From positions 546,055-610,054 of the forward strand of contig NZ_JAESIY010000002.1 in the NCBI RefSeq assembly GCF_016757215.1: a DNA stretch of 64,000 bases. Reading direction: 5' to 3'. This document shows, in pieces, positions 9,601 through 17,861 of the stretch. Positions within the stretch are counted from its first letter, which is position 1. Every line of letters begins with the position of its first letter. Under the pieces are notes generated by a model that saw only the letters and a list, made by a program, of their open reading frames with translations, ran no database searches and was not told the origin of the DNA. The position numbers and the translations under genes are program-made. This DNA is from Fulvivirga sediminis. GTDB taxonomy: Bacteria > Bacteroidota > Bacteroidia > Cytophagales > Cyclobacteriaceae.

Positions 9601-10819
9601 CCTTATATTGTTTAAAGGTGTTTTTTTCTCTATCGAAATAGAGTAAGCCTCCTCCATTGGTGCCAATCCAAATATTACCTTTTTGATCTTCAACAAACCT
9701 ATTCACATCATCAAAAGGTAAGCTTCCTGGCTCTGATACCAGGTTTTTATAATGACGAAAACGCTTGATACCCTTATGGTAAAAATTAACGCCATTTTTA
9801 TAAGTTCCTACCCAGATGATATTATCTCTATCTTTATATAAGCAGTAAATACTGTTATGAGACAGGCTATTGTTCACCTCCGGATGGTGCTCAATGTATG
9901 TAACCTTATTCTTTTGTTTATCAATAATATTAATGCCTCCATGGTCAGTTCCCAGCCAAATTACGCCTGGCGACTCCTCCACTGCATCTATAACAAAATC
10001 GTTATTCAATCGCAGCTTTTCAGACGATTTGTTATAAGAAATCAAGCTTTTATTGGTGGGGTTATATTGATATACCCCTTTTCCATAACTTAAGAGGTAA
10101 ATCCATAAATCGTCCATACTGTCTACCATGAACTCATAATTGATATTCATATTAGCATACTGAGCAAAAAGATCCTTATAAGTCTCTATTACCTGATGGC
10201 TGCTTTTATCTAGTTTTTGTAAAACACCATTGGTATGCATAATCCATACATCTCCTTGAGTGTTATAGCGCAGACAAGTCACATCATTAGTAGCTAACTT
10301 AGGGGGAGTAAGGTGGGTAGTTTGCTTATCAGAAGTATTATAACTGGTAATACCTCCTTTTTTATTTACAAACCAGTATGTATCACTATTATAAGTAGAA
10401 ATATCCAGCACTTCTAAATTGGGCAGCCGATACTTCTTTAGCTCCGCCTCTCCCAAGTCATGAAATGTCTCCAATACCGGATCATAGATACTTATTCCCT
10501 GTTGTGTTCTTATCCAAATTTTACCTTCAGGATCTTCAAAAATAGCTTCTATGTGATTTCCTCGTAAAGAGGTTGAATCTCGTGGGTTGTTTCTAAATAC
10601 TTTTAAAGCATATCCATTATAAAGATTAAGGCCATTGCCAGTGCCAATCCAGATAAATCCATTCCTGTCTTTAAACACACAATTAACCTCTCCATGGGTA
10701 AGGCCATCATTAGCATTTAATGATTCAAACTGATAAGGCAACGGTGCCTGAGCGTGAACACTAAATACCGTAACTATAAATAATACATTATATATGAGTA
10801 AAGCTGATATACTTTTCAT
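6698..10819 (-). CDS. Hybrid two-component system sensor/regulator (HTCS) with AraC output
   Basis: This 1373-residue protein has a signal peptide (about 1-23), repeated propeller motifs of the Reg_prop type (WIGT, WVGT, IWVS; about 30-730), a Y_Y_Y domain (LEGFDKQWRVT...NLDPGNYTF), a membrane segment near 815-835 and a histidine kinase H-box VSHEFRTPLS (His about 871). A HATPase domain with DTGIGI, a receiver domain with phospho-acceptor in SDLSMPEMNG (Asp about 1172), and a C-terminal AraC-type helix-turn-helix follow. All catalytic motifs are present. By family knowledge such proteins sense an oligosaccharide in the periplasm and activate PUL transcription. It sits between the PHP and GH31 genes, so the PUL is its likely target. 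Confidence 0.95.
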   Translation of the reverse strand: MKSISALLIYNVLFIVTVFSVHAQAPLPYQFESLNANDGLTHGEVNCVFKDRNGFIWIGTGNGLNLYNGYALKVFRNNPRDSTSLRGNHIEAIFEDPEGKIWIRTQQGISIYDPVLETFHDLGEAELKKYRLPNLEVLDISTYNSDTYWFVNKKGGITSYNTSDKQTTHLTPPKLATNDVTCLRYNTQGDVWIMHTNGVLQKLDKSSHQVIETYKDLFAQYANMNINYEFMVDSMDDLWIYLLSYGKGVYQYNPTNKSLISYNKSSEKLRLNNDFVIDAVEESPGVIWLGTDHGGINIIDKQKNKVTYIEHHPEVNNSLSHNSIYCLYKDRDNIIWVGTYKNGVNFYHKGIKRFRHYKNLVSEPGSLPFDDVNRFVEDQKGNIWIGTNGGGLLYFDREKNTFKQYKADPNDPKSISSNVIVSMLLDRQHTLWVGTYMGGLNTYNGDDFERFEPDDDDAASISDDNIWELMEDSKGNVWVGTLSHGLDKYNREKKAFEHFQVDTLKTQNSLHSNYILALEEDDNGNIWVGGGNGIDIFNPKSKKVRHIESEPKDSVGLASNTIYCFHKDSKGQIWVGTQQGLHVYGKKGALSKLFTTVDGLPHNTIFTILEDNDHNIWVSTPNGLSHIIVNENGAPLNAPKFINYDESDGLQSKVFNENAALKTTDGMLFFGGPNGFNVFDPAEIEVNKDIPEVVFTGFHLFNEKVEVGEKQNGRILLNKALSYTDQVTLKHYENVFSIEFAALNFLHPGKNKYRYKLEGFDKQWRVTSSHRVTYTNLDPGNYTFRVLASNNDGFWNEKGTSLNIKVRPPFWKTAWAYTVYTLLVLAALYLGRKMMLRRERLKFQIEQERREARQMHELDLLKIRFFTNVSHEFRTPLSLILAPLEKLLGSGKDDMQSRQLQMIHRNAKRLLNLVNQLLDFRKLEVDTIGLHPSEGNIVRFVEESVKSFSDLSENKNIELTFDSTTSDFFASFDMDKLEKVLFNLLSNAFKFTPEKGKVHVEVSSWDSDKDIEELKVLQIRISDTGIGISKEQQNKIFTRFFRSDTPGSVLNQGSGIGLAITKEFVKIHGGTIHVDSELGKGTVFTVRIPVKVVRQTHQEEKPLEKANLSDVIHGIASHTQDTPLVLLVEDNEDFRFYLKDNLGVHFKILEAQNGKEGWQKALSALPDLIVSDLSMPEMNGMELCEKVKADNRTSHIPFVLLTAHSNNDKKLKGLNVGADDYITKPFNFEILLSRIKNLIQQRQAMQEAFTKKITVETSEVDIISLDDKLIQQAIKVVEENISNPDLSVEMLSRELGMSRTHLYKKMVSLTGKTPVEFIRKIRLQRAAQFLRKSQLTVAEVAYQVGFNNRKYFSKYFKMEYDVLPSTYAEQHNK

Positions 10820-10995
10820 TCACCACCTTAAAAAATGATATGCGAAATTATTAAAAATAGTTTACGCTAAAATTGAAGGATAAAAGAATTGAAAGCACCA
10901 CTTCTCTTCTTCCTATCCATTAAGCCATGCTAAATTGGCTCTAGTATTATATTTTGGGTGGTAAATATAAATTATTAAGTCCTTTATTAAAATCA

Positions 10996-11028
10996 ATACA
11001 CAGACTATTATGATAACAGTCTGTGTAT
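10996..11028 (-). terminator. Hairpin after the PHP metallohydrolase gene
   Basis: An 11-bp perfect stem (ATACACAGACT, 10996-11006, with 11018-11028) with an 11-base loop begins 30 bases beyond the stop codon of the minus-strand gene. The minus-strand sequence after it is only moderately T-rich (TGATTTTAA), so it may be a weak terminator or an RNA 3'-end stabilizer. Confidence 0.5.
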
Positions 11029-11058
11029 GAAAATTTTATACTAGAAATATTATTGGTT

Positions 11059-13206
11059 TTATTTTTTCAAAACTCTAAAAATAGTAATTCCATCAGCGCC
11101 TTGTACTTTCACCACATACATACCTCTTTCCCAATGGGTAGCATCAATTATGTAGCCTGACTCTGTCTTTTCCAAATCAAAATCTACCTGGTGTTGTGTA
11201 TAATCAAAAGCTGAAATTTGCAATTCATCCGCCTCTGATTGTATAGTAAAGGTATTGATAACAGGGTTAGGAAATAGCTCGACCTGAGATGACTCTCTTT
11301 GAACAAATTCCATAGTATTTTGAGGTGAATTAGTATAAGTAACAAATAACTTAGCTGCTCCGGAAGCATCTCCCTCATAAGACTCCGCTATTCTCTTACC
11401 CTTTCCATTTAATATTAAGGCCATTGAATTATTAAACCTCCAATCTTCCAATGAAATTATTTCTTGCAAAACAGCACTCAAATCAGGAGTTCTTTGCTTG
11501 TCACCTGACTCTCCCACCACGTTCCAGGCAGGTATAGCCCATGTTACTTGCGCTGAAGTAACTGCCCTTGTAGATATTCGATTTTCACCTTCAAATGGCT
11601 GGGGTGATCCGCTTTTCTCTCCTTTTACTGTTACCTGAGTAGATTCTGATGATGTCTCATCTGTAGTAAACTGTACATAGGCATTCAATATTTCTGCTCC
11701 ATTAGGAATACCTATCTGATTAAAACGAAGACCTATAGTTTGATTTCCTGTTAACCAATCATCATATACAAGCTCCAAATCGCTACTGTTATTATAAACC
11801 ACTGTACTCCAACCTTCTTCAGCATCATCCTTTCCTGATGATATTTGAGCTGTCAGCTGAATTTGCGCTTCCTGTTTTACCTTTATTTTTGATAATAAAG
11901 AAGCCTTTGAAAGTCCCCGGTCATCAAAAGCTCTGGCTGTAACAAAATGATTGCCTATGGAGACGTTGTTCCATTCAAATTCATAAGGCCTGTTATTATC
12001 CTCTCCTATTTTTTTATCTCCATCATAAAATTCAACCTTAGCGATTAATCCATCGTTATCACTGGCTTCAGCCAATAAGTGGATAGAAGCATTTTTGCTA
12101 TATATCGCATCCTTTTCTGGTGATATTAGCTTTACCTGAGGCGCATTATTGCTATTGTTACCTTCAATAAAAACCGGTGAAGAAATGGCTTCATCTCCAT
12201 CTTCCTGCGTTATTTTTACGTAATAATATTCATTTTCAGATGTGGTTATTTCTTTAGTTAAATCCACTGAAGTGGTATTAGGGGCCCATTCATAAAAAAG
12301 AAGGCCATTTCTATACAGCTGCACTGCACTTATTTTTTCGTCTTCTTCATCAAAAGCTCTCACTCGAATCAATTGATTAGCCTCTTCAACAAGAGTACTG
12401 CCCATTTCTTCTCCACCGAGCTGAAAAGAAAGCACCAATGATCGATCTTCAGTAGAATAAAACCTTTTTGCCTGAAGGGCACTATATAATGCTTCTCGGC
12501 TCAACTCTGGAGCCAAAATAGCCATGGCCATGTCCGTCTCACCCCAAGAGGTACCATGGTGATCATGAGAACCCGAAGCGCCTATCTTCCAATTTCGGGT
12601 TAAGGCCTCATCAAAGTAGCTTAAACCCTCATCATCCAACTCATAGCCATCATTATAGTAATATTCTTCAAAACCTCGGCCTTTGTTCCATAGCTCCATT
12701 CCTACAAACTTATCATGAGGTGCAGTGTTAAAATGTTCAAATTCCACTCCATTATCCTCCCTGCCAGGATGGTTAAAAAAAGCTACACCGTCTTGTCCGT
12801 CCAGCCACTTTTTAAGGTCAGAAAAAGAAAAAGTATTAAGTACATTCACTAAATTATTGGTATTAAAAACGCTTACATGCCCGTAAAGAAGGTTACTAGA
12901 CCACTCGAAGCCCCAAAAAGCCACAAACCGGCCTGTTTCGGTGTATTCATTAGCCGTATTTTTTAATCGGTTCCATTCAGAATTAGACATCTGAATGCCA
13001 TGTTCTGACAGCCCCATAAAATCAAGCCCCGCTATATCTCTTCCATGTGTGTAAGCATCGACAGGAGTACCGGTACCATCAGAGTAGCTCGTATGATTAT
13101 GCAGATGACCATAATAGACATTATAATCTCCCACAGACTGAGCAAGTGAAAGTGAGAACCTAAAAAGGGTAAAACAAAGAATAAGTAAAAGTGTAAAATT
13201 TTTCAT
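11059..13206 (-). CDS. Secreted PHP-domain (CehA/McbA-like) metallohydrolase with T9SS sorting domain
   Basis: The 715-residue protein has a signal peptide (about 1-22) and a PHP domain starting with GHLHNHTSYSDG (His 34 and 36, Asp 43), with further metal-ligand candidates in LSEHGIQ and ASGSHDHHG. An Ig-like domain (about 350-450), a beta-sandwich of the DNRLRE kind (about 455-630, tentative) and a C-terminal type A sorting domain (VELFPNPV...GMYVVKV, last 80 residues) follow. PHP proteins of this group hydrolyse phosphoester or ester bonds; the substrate here is unknown. The sorting domain indicates export by type IX secretion. It is flanked by hairpins on both sides, so it may be its own transcription unit within the PUL. 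A carbohydrate-linked ester is an inferred target only. Confidence 0.85.
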   Translation of the reverse strand: MKNFTLLLILCFTLFRFSLSLAQSVGDYNVYYGHLHNHTSYSDGTGTPVDAYTHGRDIAGLDFMGLSEHGIQMSNSEWNRLKNTANEYTETGRFVAFWGFEWSSNLLYGHVSVFNTNNLVNVLNTFSFSDLKKWLDGQDGVAFFNHPGREDNGVEFEHFNTAPHDKFVGMELWNKGRGFEEYYYNDGYELDDEGLSYFDEALTRNWKIGASGSHDHHGTSWGETDMAMAILAPELSREALYSALQAKRFYSTEDRSLVLSFQLGGEEMGSTLVEEANQLIRVRAFDEEDEKISAVQLYRNGLLFYEWAPNTTSVDLTKEITTSENEYYYVKITQEDGDEAISSPVFIEGNNSNNAPQVKLISPEKDAIYSKNASIHLLAEASDNDGLIAKVEFYDGDKKIGEDNNRPYEFEWNNVSIGNHFVTARAFDDRGLSKASLLSKIKVKQEAQIQLTAQISSGKDDAEEGWSTVVYNNSSDLELVYDDWLTGNQTIGLRFNQIGIPNGAEILNAYVQFTTDETSSESTQVTVKGEKSGSPQPFEGENRISTRAVTSAQVTWAIPAWNVVGESGDKQRTPDLSAVLQEIISLEDWRFNNSMALILNGKGKRIAESYEGDASGAAKLFVTYTNSPQNTMEFVQRESSQVELFPNPVINTFTIQSEADELQISAFDYTQHQVDFDLEKTESGYIIDATHWERGMYVVKVQGADGITIFRVLKK

Positions 13207-13320
13207 TGGTAATTGGTTTTAGATTTACTACCTGAAGTTACACCCCTACTATTACCCCAGTTTTAGTGATTAATAAATTGTGAATTATGAAGCTACAGTT
13301 AATATTAACTAACTAATAAT

Positions 13321-13354
13321 AAAAAGAGGACGCCTCAAATAATGAGACGCCCTC
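13321..13354 (-). terminator. Intrinsic terminator ending the susC-susD-SGBP operon
   Basis: On the minus strand a 12-bp stem (13326-13337 with 13343-13354) is followed by TTTTT. Two of the pairs are G-U wobbles that pair only in the minus-strand transcript, so the element is directional. It lies 24 bases after the stop codon of the IPT lipoprotein gene. Confidence 0.8.
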
Positions 13355-13378
13355 AAACCACTTCCTATGAATAAAAAA

Positions 13379-14923
13379 CTATTTCAATTGAAAATCATCT
13401 ATGTAAACTGCATTATCAGTCACTCCATAGTTTTTAATATAAACTTCATTAATTTGGGTAAGATCTATACTTGCATAATTACTAATTGGTATTTCTACCT
13501 CTTTATATTCTCCTTCTTTCACTGTAAAAGTGGATTCAGCTCTTCCCCCATTAGCGTCTAACAATTCAATAGCCATGCTATTACCTTCTGTTCCTGCCAT
13601 TCCATATACAGATAAAACTATAGTGTTGAATTTATTAAAAACATCAACATCAGTAACTGGGTGTAATTGTATCGCTCCATAATCATTATTATATATAACT
13701 TTAATGGCTCTACTTCCAGTTTTCGGCTGTTCTGTATTAGCTGCATCTTTCAATTCGGTACCCCAACCATCCCAAAGCTGCCAATTAGCATTGAGGGCAT
13801 CGTCATACACATAATATACTTCTGACACATTTAACGAAGCATTCACTTCAGATATCACTTCAAAATCATTGATCGTTTTATAAGTAAGCGCCCCACTCTT
13901 CGCATCTTTAGGTATAGTTACTACTATTTGTGTTGGAGATTTACTTATAAACTCTGTAATAGTTACCGCTGAAGCTTTGAAGGTGATACTTTTTATGAGG
14001 TCAAGATCTGTACCGGTTATGGTAACATCATCTTCCAACTCAGCCAATTCGGGAGCTATACTGGTAGTTACTGGCAATATAATACTTATTTCATCGGTGC
14101 TTTCTACCTCTACTGTAGACGGCATTATCAATTCTATACTACCACTAGTAGATGTAATTGGCACCTCTACAACTATAGAAGATTCTGACTGACTTATAAA
14201 ATTACTTACTACAGAGTCATCAGGAAAACGAATGCCGCTCACCAAATCCAAATCCGTGCCCGTAACAGTGAGGTGATCAGCATGTTTCAGAGAAAGAGGC
14301 GAAATAGAACTAATAGTAGGTAATACTACTTCTAGTTCTTCATCCATCTCGATGGTTACAGGCTCTGTACCCCCAGAATATAAAGTGATGAGTCCCGTCT
14401 GAGCCTCAGGTGGCACTTTCACCACAAGCTCTGTCATGCTTTTACTTTCAAAATCAGTAACTGTGACATTGCTGGCAAACACTACACTTTCTACCCAGTT
14501 CATGTAATTACCTCTAAATGTAATGTTAGACCCTGGCTTTACAACAGAAGTAGAAAAGGAACTTACTTCTACAGGCACATTAAAACTAAGCTTAGTTTTA
14601 GTGGTAATCATACCCTCAGAAGTATGTAGTATGACATAACCTTCCTCCGTTTCTTTAGGAATAATCACCTCAATAACTTCATTAGATTGGCTTACAAATT
14701 CAGCTTTTGGTATCATAATGTCACCAGCCAGTTCCACGGTATCTACCCTATCTAAGTTATTACCTATAAACTGAACCTGTTCTCCATGCCGAACTCCCGA
14801 TGGTCCAAAGCTAAGAAGCTCTACACCATTATCTACATCATCATCTTCACATGAGGGTAATAAAACCATCAAAAATAAATATGACAATATGAGACCTATT
14901 TTATTGCTAAATACTTTTTTCAT
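13379..14923 (-). CDS. Multi-IPT/TIG surface lipoprotein, probable glycan-binding protein
   Basis: The 514-residue protein starts with a lipoprotein signal (lipobox LPSC, Cys 25) followed by an acidic EDDD stretch, which resembles the Bacteroidota surface-export signal. Four consecutive IPT/TIG-like repeats (about 35-370) each carry a phrase like 'G.nLD.V..V.F....V..F.S.S...I.V.VP', and a C-terminal beta-sandwich (about 375-514) ends in YIDDFQLK, as in carbohydrate-binding modules. It is the fourth gene of the susC-susD operon, in the SusE/SusF-like position. I infer that it holds glycan at the cell surface, the repeats acting as spacers. No catalytic motif is seen. Confidence 0.8.
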   Translation of the reverse strand: MKKVFSNKIGLILSYLFLMVLLPSCEDDDVDNGVELLSFGPSGVRHGEQVQFIGNNLDRVDTVELAGDIMIPKAEFVSQSNEVIEVIIPKETEEGYVILHTSEGMITTKTKLSFNVPVEVSSFSTSVVKPGSNITFRGNYMNWVESVVFASNVTVTDFESKSMTELVVKVPPEAQTGLITLYSGGTEPVTIEMDEELEVVLPTISSISPLSLKHADHLTVTGTDLDLVSGIRFPDDSVVSNFISQSESSIVVEVPITSTSGSIELIMPSTVEVESTDEISIILPVTTSIAPELAELEDDVTITGTDLDLIKSITFKASAVTITEFISKSPTQIVVTIPKDAKSGALTYKTINDFEVISEVNASLNVSEVYYVYDDALNANWQLWDGWGTELKDAANTEQPKTGSRAIKVIYNNDYGAIQLHPVTDVDVFNKFNTIVLSVYGMAGTEGNSMAIELLDANGGRAESTFTVKEGEYKEVEIPISNYASIDLTQINEVYIKNYGVTDNAVYIDDFQLK

Positions 14924-14945
14924 GTCAATTTCTATTAATAATGAT

Positions 14946-16118
14946 TTATTCCTTGTTTGGAACCACTCTTACGTTATCCATTCCAAAATTGAGATAAGAT
15001 GGCACAGGGCCTGTGAAATAAAATGAAACCTGATACCCCATTTCATTATAGACAGGATTACCATTATTGAGCATAAATTCATTAAAAGGTATACTCACCG
15101 TTTGCCACTTGTCAGTAACATTAAAATTTGGAGCCCATATATAGTAATTCTTTTGCCTGGCTGCATCTAAACCTTCAGCATTACCTATGTACATTCTTAA
15201 CTGAGCCCCAGACATATCTGAAATCGGATATACCTCAAATTTCAAACTATAACTACTTGGGGAATTAAAAGCATCTTTAGGTATATTAGAAGTAGCCTGC
15301 TCTATGGTACCTCCCTCACCTGTATATAACTCTATCCACCCCCAGGCTCCTATTGCTTGGTCTAATCGCACAAAATTTCCATTAATATTCTCAATAACGG
15401 GATCTTTCTCCTCTATAAAGCTCTGTCCTCCCCACCAGCCATTAAAATCGGTCTCTTCAGAACCCATAATAATATTTCTATCATCTCTAAACCAAAAACC
15501 TGACTCTCCCACTCCAAAACTAGACTCTATGGTAATAGGCCCTTTTTCTGCTCCTTCAGGGACTATCACATCTATAACCGTATTTTCTTCATTAATATTA
15601 ATTACTTCTCCAGTAGCACCTCCAGAAAAGTCAACCTTAAGCGGCCCATAAAAATACTGTCCTCTTATTCTGGCAGTATCTCCTGCACTTACATATTCAC
15701 TCATCATATTTCTCAAAACCGGCTCACTGATCTCTATGGAGAAATCATACATTAAAGAATCTCCGTTATCAAAAATCAGCTTAAGCTGATCAGTAATTAC
15801 TTCGGGTAACTCTGCAGGTATAGTAGTGAGTATGGAGGTATTGGTAACGAAGGTGGGCAGCAATCCTGCCTTTTTATCATTAAACCAAACTTCTACTGTC
15901 TTATCCAGATTTTCACCCATAATAGCCACCATATTACTTTGGTAGCTGGCCACTAAAAGTGAGTCTGAAGAAGCAGGGTCAGTCATTCTTACAAATCTTA
16001 TTCTTGGCTGCCCACCATTTACTTCATCATCATCAGAACAGCCGATGTACAAAGTGCTTACACACAGAATCATACAGATGTAGAGCCAATTGATATATAC
16101 TGTTTTCATAATCTTCAT
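14946..16118 (-). CDS. IPT-domain surface glycan-binding lipoprotein (SGBP-B-like)
   Basis: The 390-residue protein has a lipobox (YIGC, Cys 27) with the acidic run SDDDE right after it. Two IPT-like domains (about 35-210) are followed by a C-terminal jelly-roll-like domain (about 215-390) with DFNGWWGGQ and a closing YLNFGMDNVRVVP. This layout matches the class annotated as glycan-binding surface proteins, of which Bacteroides SGBP-B (xyloglucan binding) is the known example. The aromatic residues in the C-terminal domain would be the binding platform. It begins 6 bases after susD. Ligand identity is inferred from the neighbouring GH31 gene. Confidence 0.82.
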   Translation of the reverse strand: MKIMKTVYINWLYICMILCVSTLYIGCSDDDEVNGGQPRIRFVRMTDPASSDSLLVASYQSNMVAIMGENLDKTVEVWFNDKKAGLLPTFVTNTSILTTIPAELPEVITDQLKLIFDNGDSLMYDFSIEISEPVLRNMMSEYVSAGDTARIRGQYFYGPLKVDFSGGATGEVININEENTVIDVIVPEGAEKGPITIESSFGVGESGFWFRDDRNIIMGSEETDFNGWWGGQSFIEEKDPVIENINGNFVRLDQAIGAWGWIELYTGEGGTIEQATSNIPKDAFNSPSSYSLKFEVYPISDMSGAQLRMYIGNAEGLDAARQKNYYIWAPNFNVTDKWQTVSIPFNEFMLNNGNPVYNEMGYQVSFYFTGPVPSYLNFGMDNVRVVPNKE

Positions 16119-16124
16119 CTCATA

Positions 16125-17843
16125 TTATTCATTAAAATCATAAGGAACAGGGTCTTGCAGTAAATTTGGTGCTATACTTACCTCTACAGCTGGTAGTGGT
16201 ATTTTAAAGTTTCCAGAACTAGCATTAAAACTGCGATTGTCATCCCATAGGGTCTTATAGATGGTCCATTCTGTAGGATTATCCACCTCATTGGGTTCAA
16301 TAAAGTAAATGCCTCTATCTTGTAACTCTATAATTTTATATGCCTCCGTAGGATTATAATAATGTAAACGAACCAGGTCATACCAAATCATCCCTTCCAT
16401 CGCAAACTCCTTCACTCTTTCCTCGAAAATATCCTTATAGGTTATTGAAGTAACACGCTCTCTGGTGGCTCTTTCATGAATACGATTAAAATACTCCAGC
16501 GCAGTACCATCTGTTGTGGATTCATTATTTCCCAGAACCGCTTCTGCATATATCAAGTATATCTCTGCCAAACGTAGCATGTAGGTGTCATGTGAATAAA
16601 ACTGCTTGGTTCCCTCTTCAGGGTCTAACCGACCCACCACGTATTTCTTCACTGCAGCATAATTAAGCGCATTAGCTCCATCTCCTCCATTAAAAGGCAC
16701 CTTATAACCTTCTTTCACATTAGCCCCATCTTGGTAGGCCAATTCATCATAAACCATCCCTGGCAACATAAATGTGGCCTTTAGTCGTGCATCTGCCGTA
16801 TGTCCTTTCAACGTATCTCCTGATGGTGATATAGGATTGAAACCGTCATAAAGGCTGAGCATCCAGAAGGTAGCTCCTTTATCACCTCCCCAGCCGTCTC
16901 CGTTATTACCAAGCTCAGCATAATGAGTTAAATAGGCTGGTGTACTATTTTGTGTTCCCCATGAGTTAGCATCTACAAAAACCCACTGTAATGAAAATAA
17001 TGACTCCGGATTATTATCATAAGGTGTGCGAAAAAGATCTGCATAATTAGTTAAAAGACTAGCACCACTCAGATTGATGACCCTATCAGCGAAATACTTA
17101 GCGCTATCAAGAAACGCTTGATCACGAGTTACGGTCCTTTCTTCTTGCAAGCCGTAGTTTTCAGGAACTCCGGCTCGTGTTAAGTAAGTTCTTGCCAGCA
17201 TTCCCTCAGCTGCCCATTTAGTTACTCTTCCTTCTAATCTTGGTGTTTCGGGCAAATCTCTAGCGGCAGCTCTAAATTCATGAGTGATAAATTTCCAAAC
17301 ACTGCTCACTGTATTACGCTTCACATTATACGGATTATCAAGGATCTTAATATTATCAACAATAACCGGTACCTCCTCCCAGTTCATCACAAGGTAACGG
17401 TAAGCAAGTGCTCTCATAAAACGAGCTTCTGCTATACAGTGGGTCTTCATTTCTTCAGAAACATCCTCTGTAGCAAATTGATTGATGTTATATATCGTTA
17501 CGTTGGCCTGGGCTACTACATTATAAAAAGCTCGCCAGGCGGCCACATTTTCAGGAGTATTAGCTGTGGTATTGAACTCCACATTTTCCCTGTCGTTATA
17601 TGCACTATAAGCAGAGCCACCCCTAAAATCTCCTAAGTTATAAGAAGCTTTATCATTATAATCGAACCAACCTAAGTTGTACAATGGTGCTGTAGCAGCC
17701 AGCAGTTGATTATCATTCTGATAAAAGTTTTCGTCCACTACAGAGGCTTCTGGTGGTAATTCCAGAAAGTCATCAGAACAGCTCATAACTCCAATTGATA
17801 GTATAGCTGCCCAAAGAATATATAAGGTTTTCTTAGTTTTCAT
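16125..17843 (-). CDS. SusD/RagB-family nutrient-binding outer-membrane lipoprotein
   Basis: The 572-residue protein starts with a lipoprotein signal (VMSC, Cys 22) and SDDFLELPPE, a classical SusD beginning. Helical TPR-like segments (EARFMRALAYRYLVMNWEEVPVI; MLARTYLTRAGVPE) and the C-terminal FERVKEFAMEGMIWYDLVRL motif are diagnostic. Its length is normal for the family. It follows the first susC by 18 bases and precedes SGBP-B by 6, so the genes are co-transcribed. By family knowledge it caps the SusC transporter and binds the incoming glycan. No damage is seen. Confidence 0.95.
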   Translation of the reverse strand: MKTKKTLYILWAAILSIGVMSCSDDFLELPPEASVVDENFYQNDNQLLAATAPLYNLGWFDYNDKASYNLGDFRGGSAYSAYNDRENVEFNTTANTPENVAAWRAFYNVVAQANVTIYNINQFATEDVSEEMKTHCIAEARFMRALAYRYLVMNWEEVPVIVDNIKILDNPYNVKRNTVSSVWKFITHEFRAAARDLPETPRLEGRVTKWAAEGMLARTYLTRAGVPENYGLQEERTVTRDQAFLDSAKYFADRVINLSGASLLTNYADLFRTPYDNNPESLFSLQWVFVDANSWGTQNSTPAYLTHYAELGNNGDGWGGDKGATFWMLSLYDGFNPISPSGDTLKGHTADARLKATFMLPGMVYDELAYQDGANVKEGYKVPFNGGDGANALNYAAVKKYVVGRLDPEEGTKQFYSHDTYMLRLAEIYLIYAEAVLGNNESTTDGTALEYFNRIHERATRERVTSITYKDIFEERVKEFAMEGMIWYDLVRLHYYNPTEAYKIIELQDRGIYFIEPNEVDNPTEWTIYKTLWDDNRSFNASSGNFKIPLPAVEVSIAPNLLQDPVPYDFNE

Positions 17844-17861
17844 TTTTTTGATCTTTTACAA

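Noticed and set aside
15304..15651. Plus-strand frame opposite the SGBP-B gene
   Set aside because: Ser/Pro-rich shadow of the real minus-strand lipoprotein; no start context or homology that I recognise.
13379..16118. The two IPT lipoproteins as one split gene
   Set aside because: Each has its own start, lipoprotein signal and complete C-terminal domain, separated by a normal 22-base gap.
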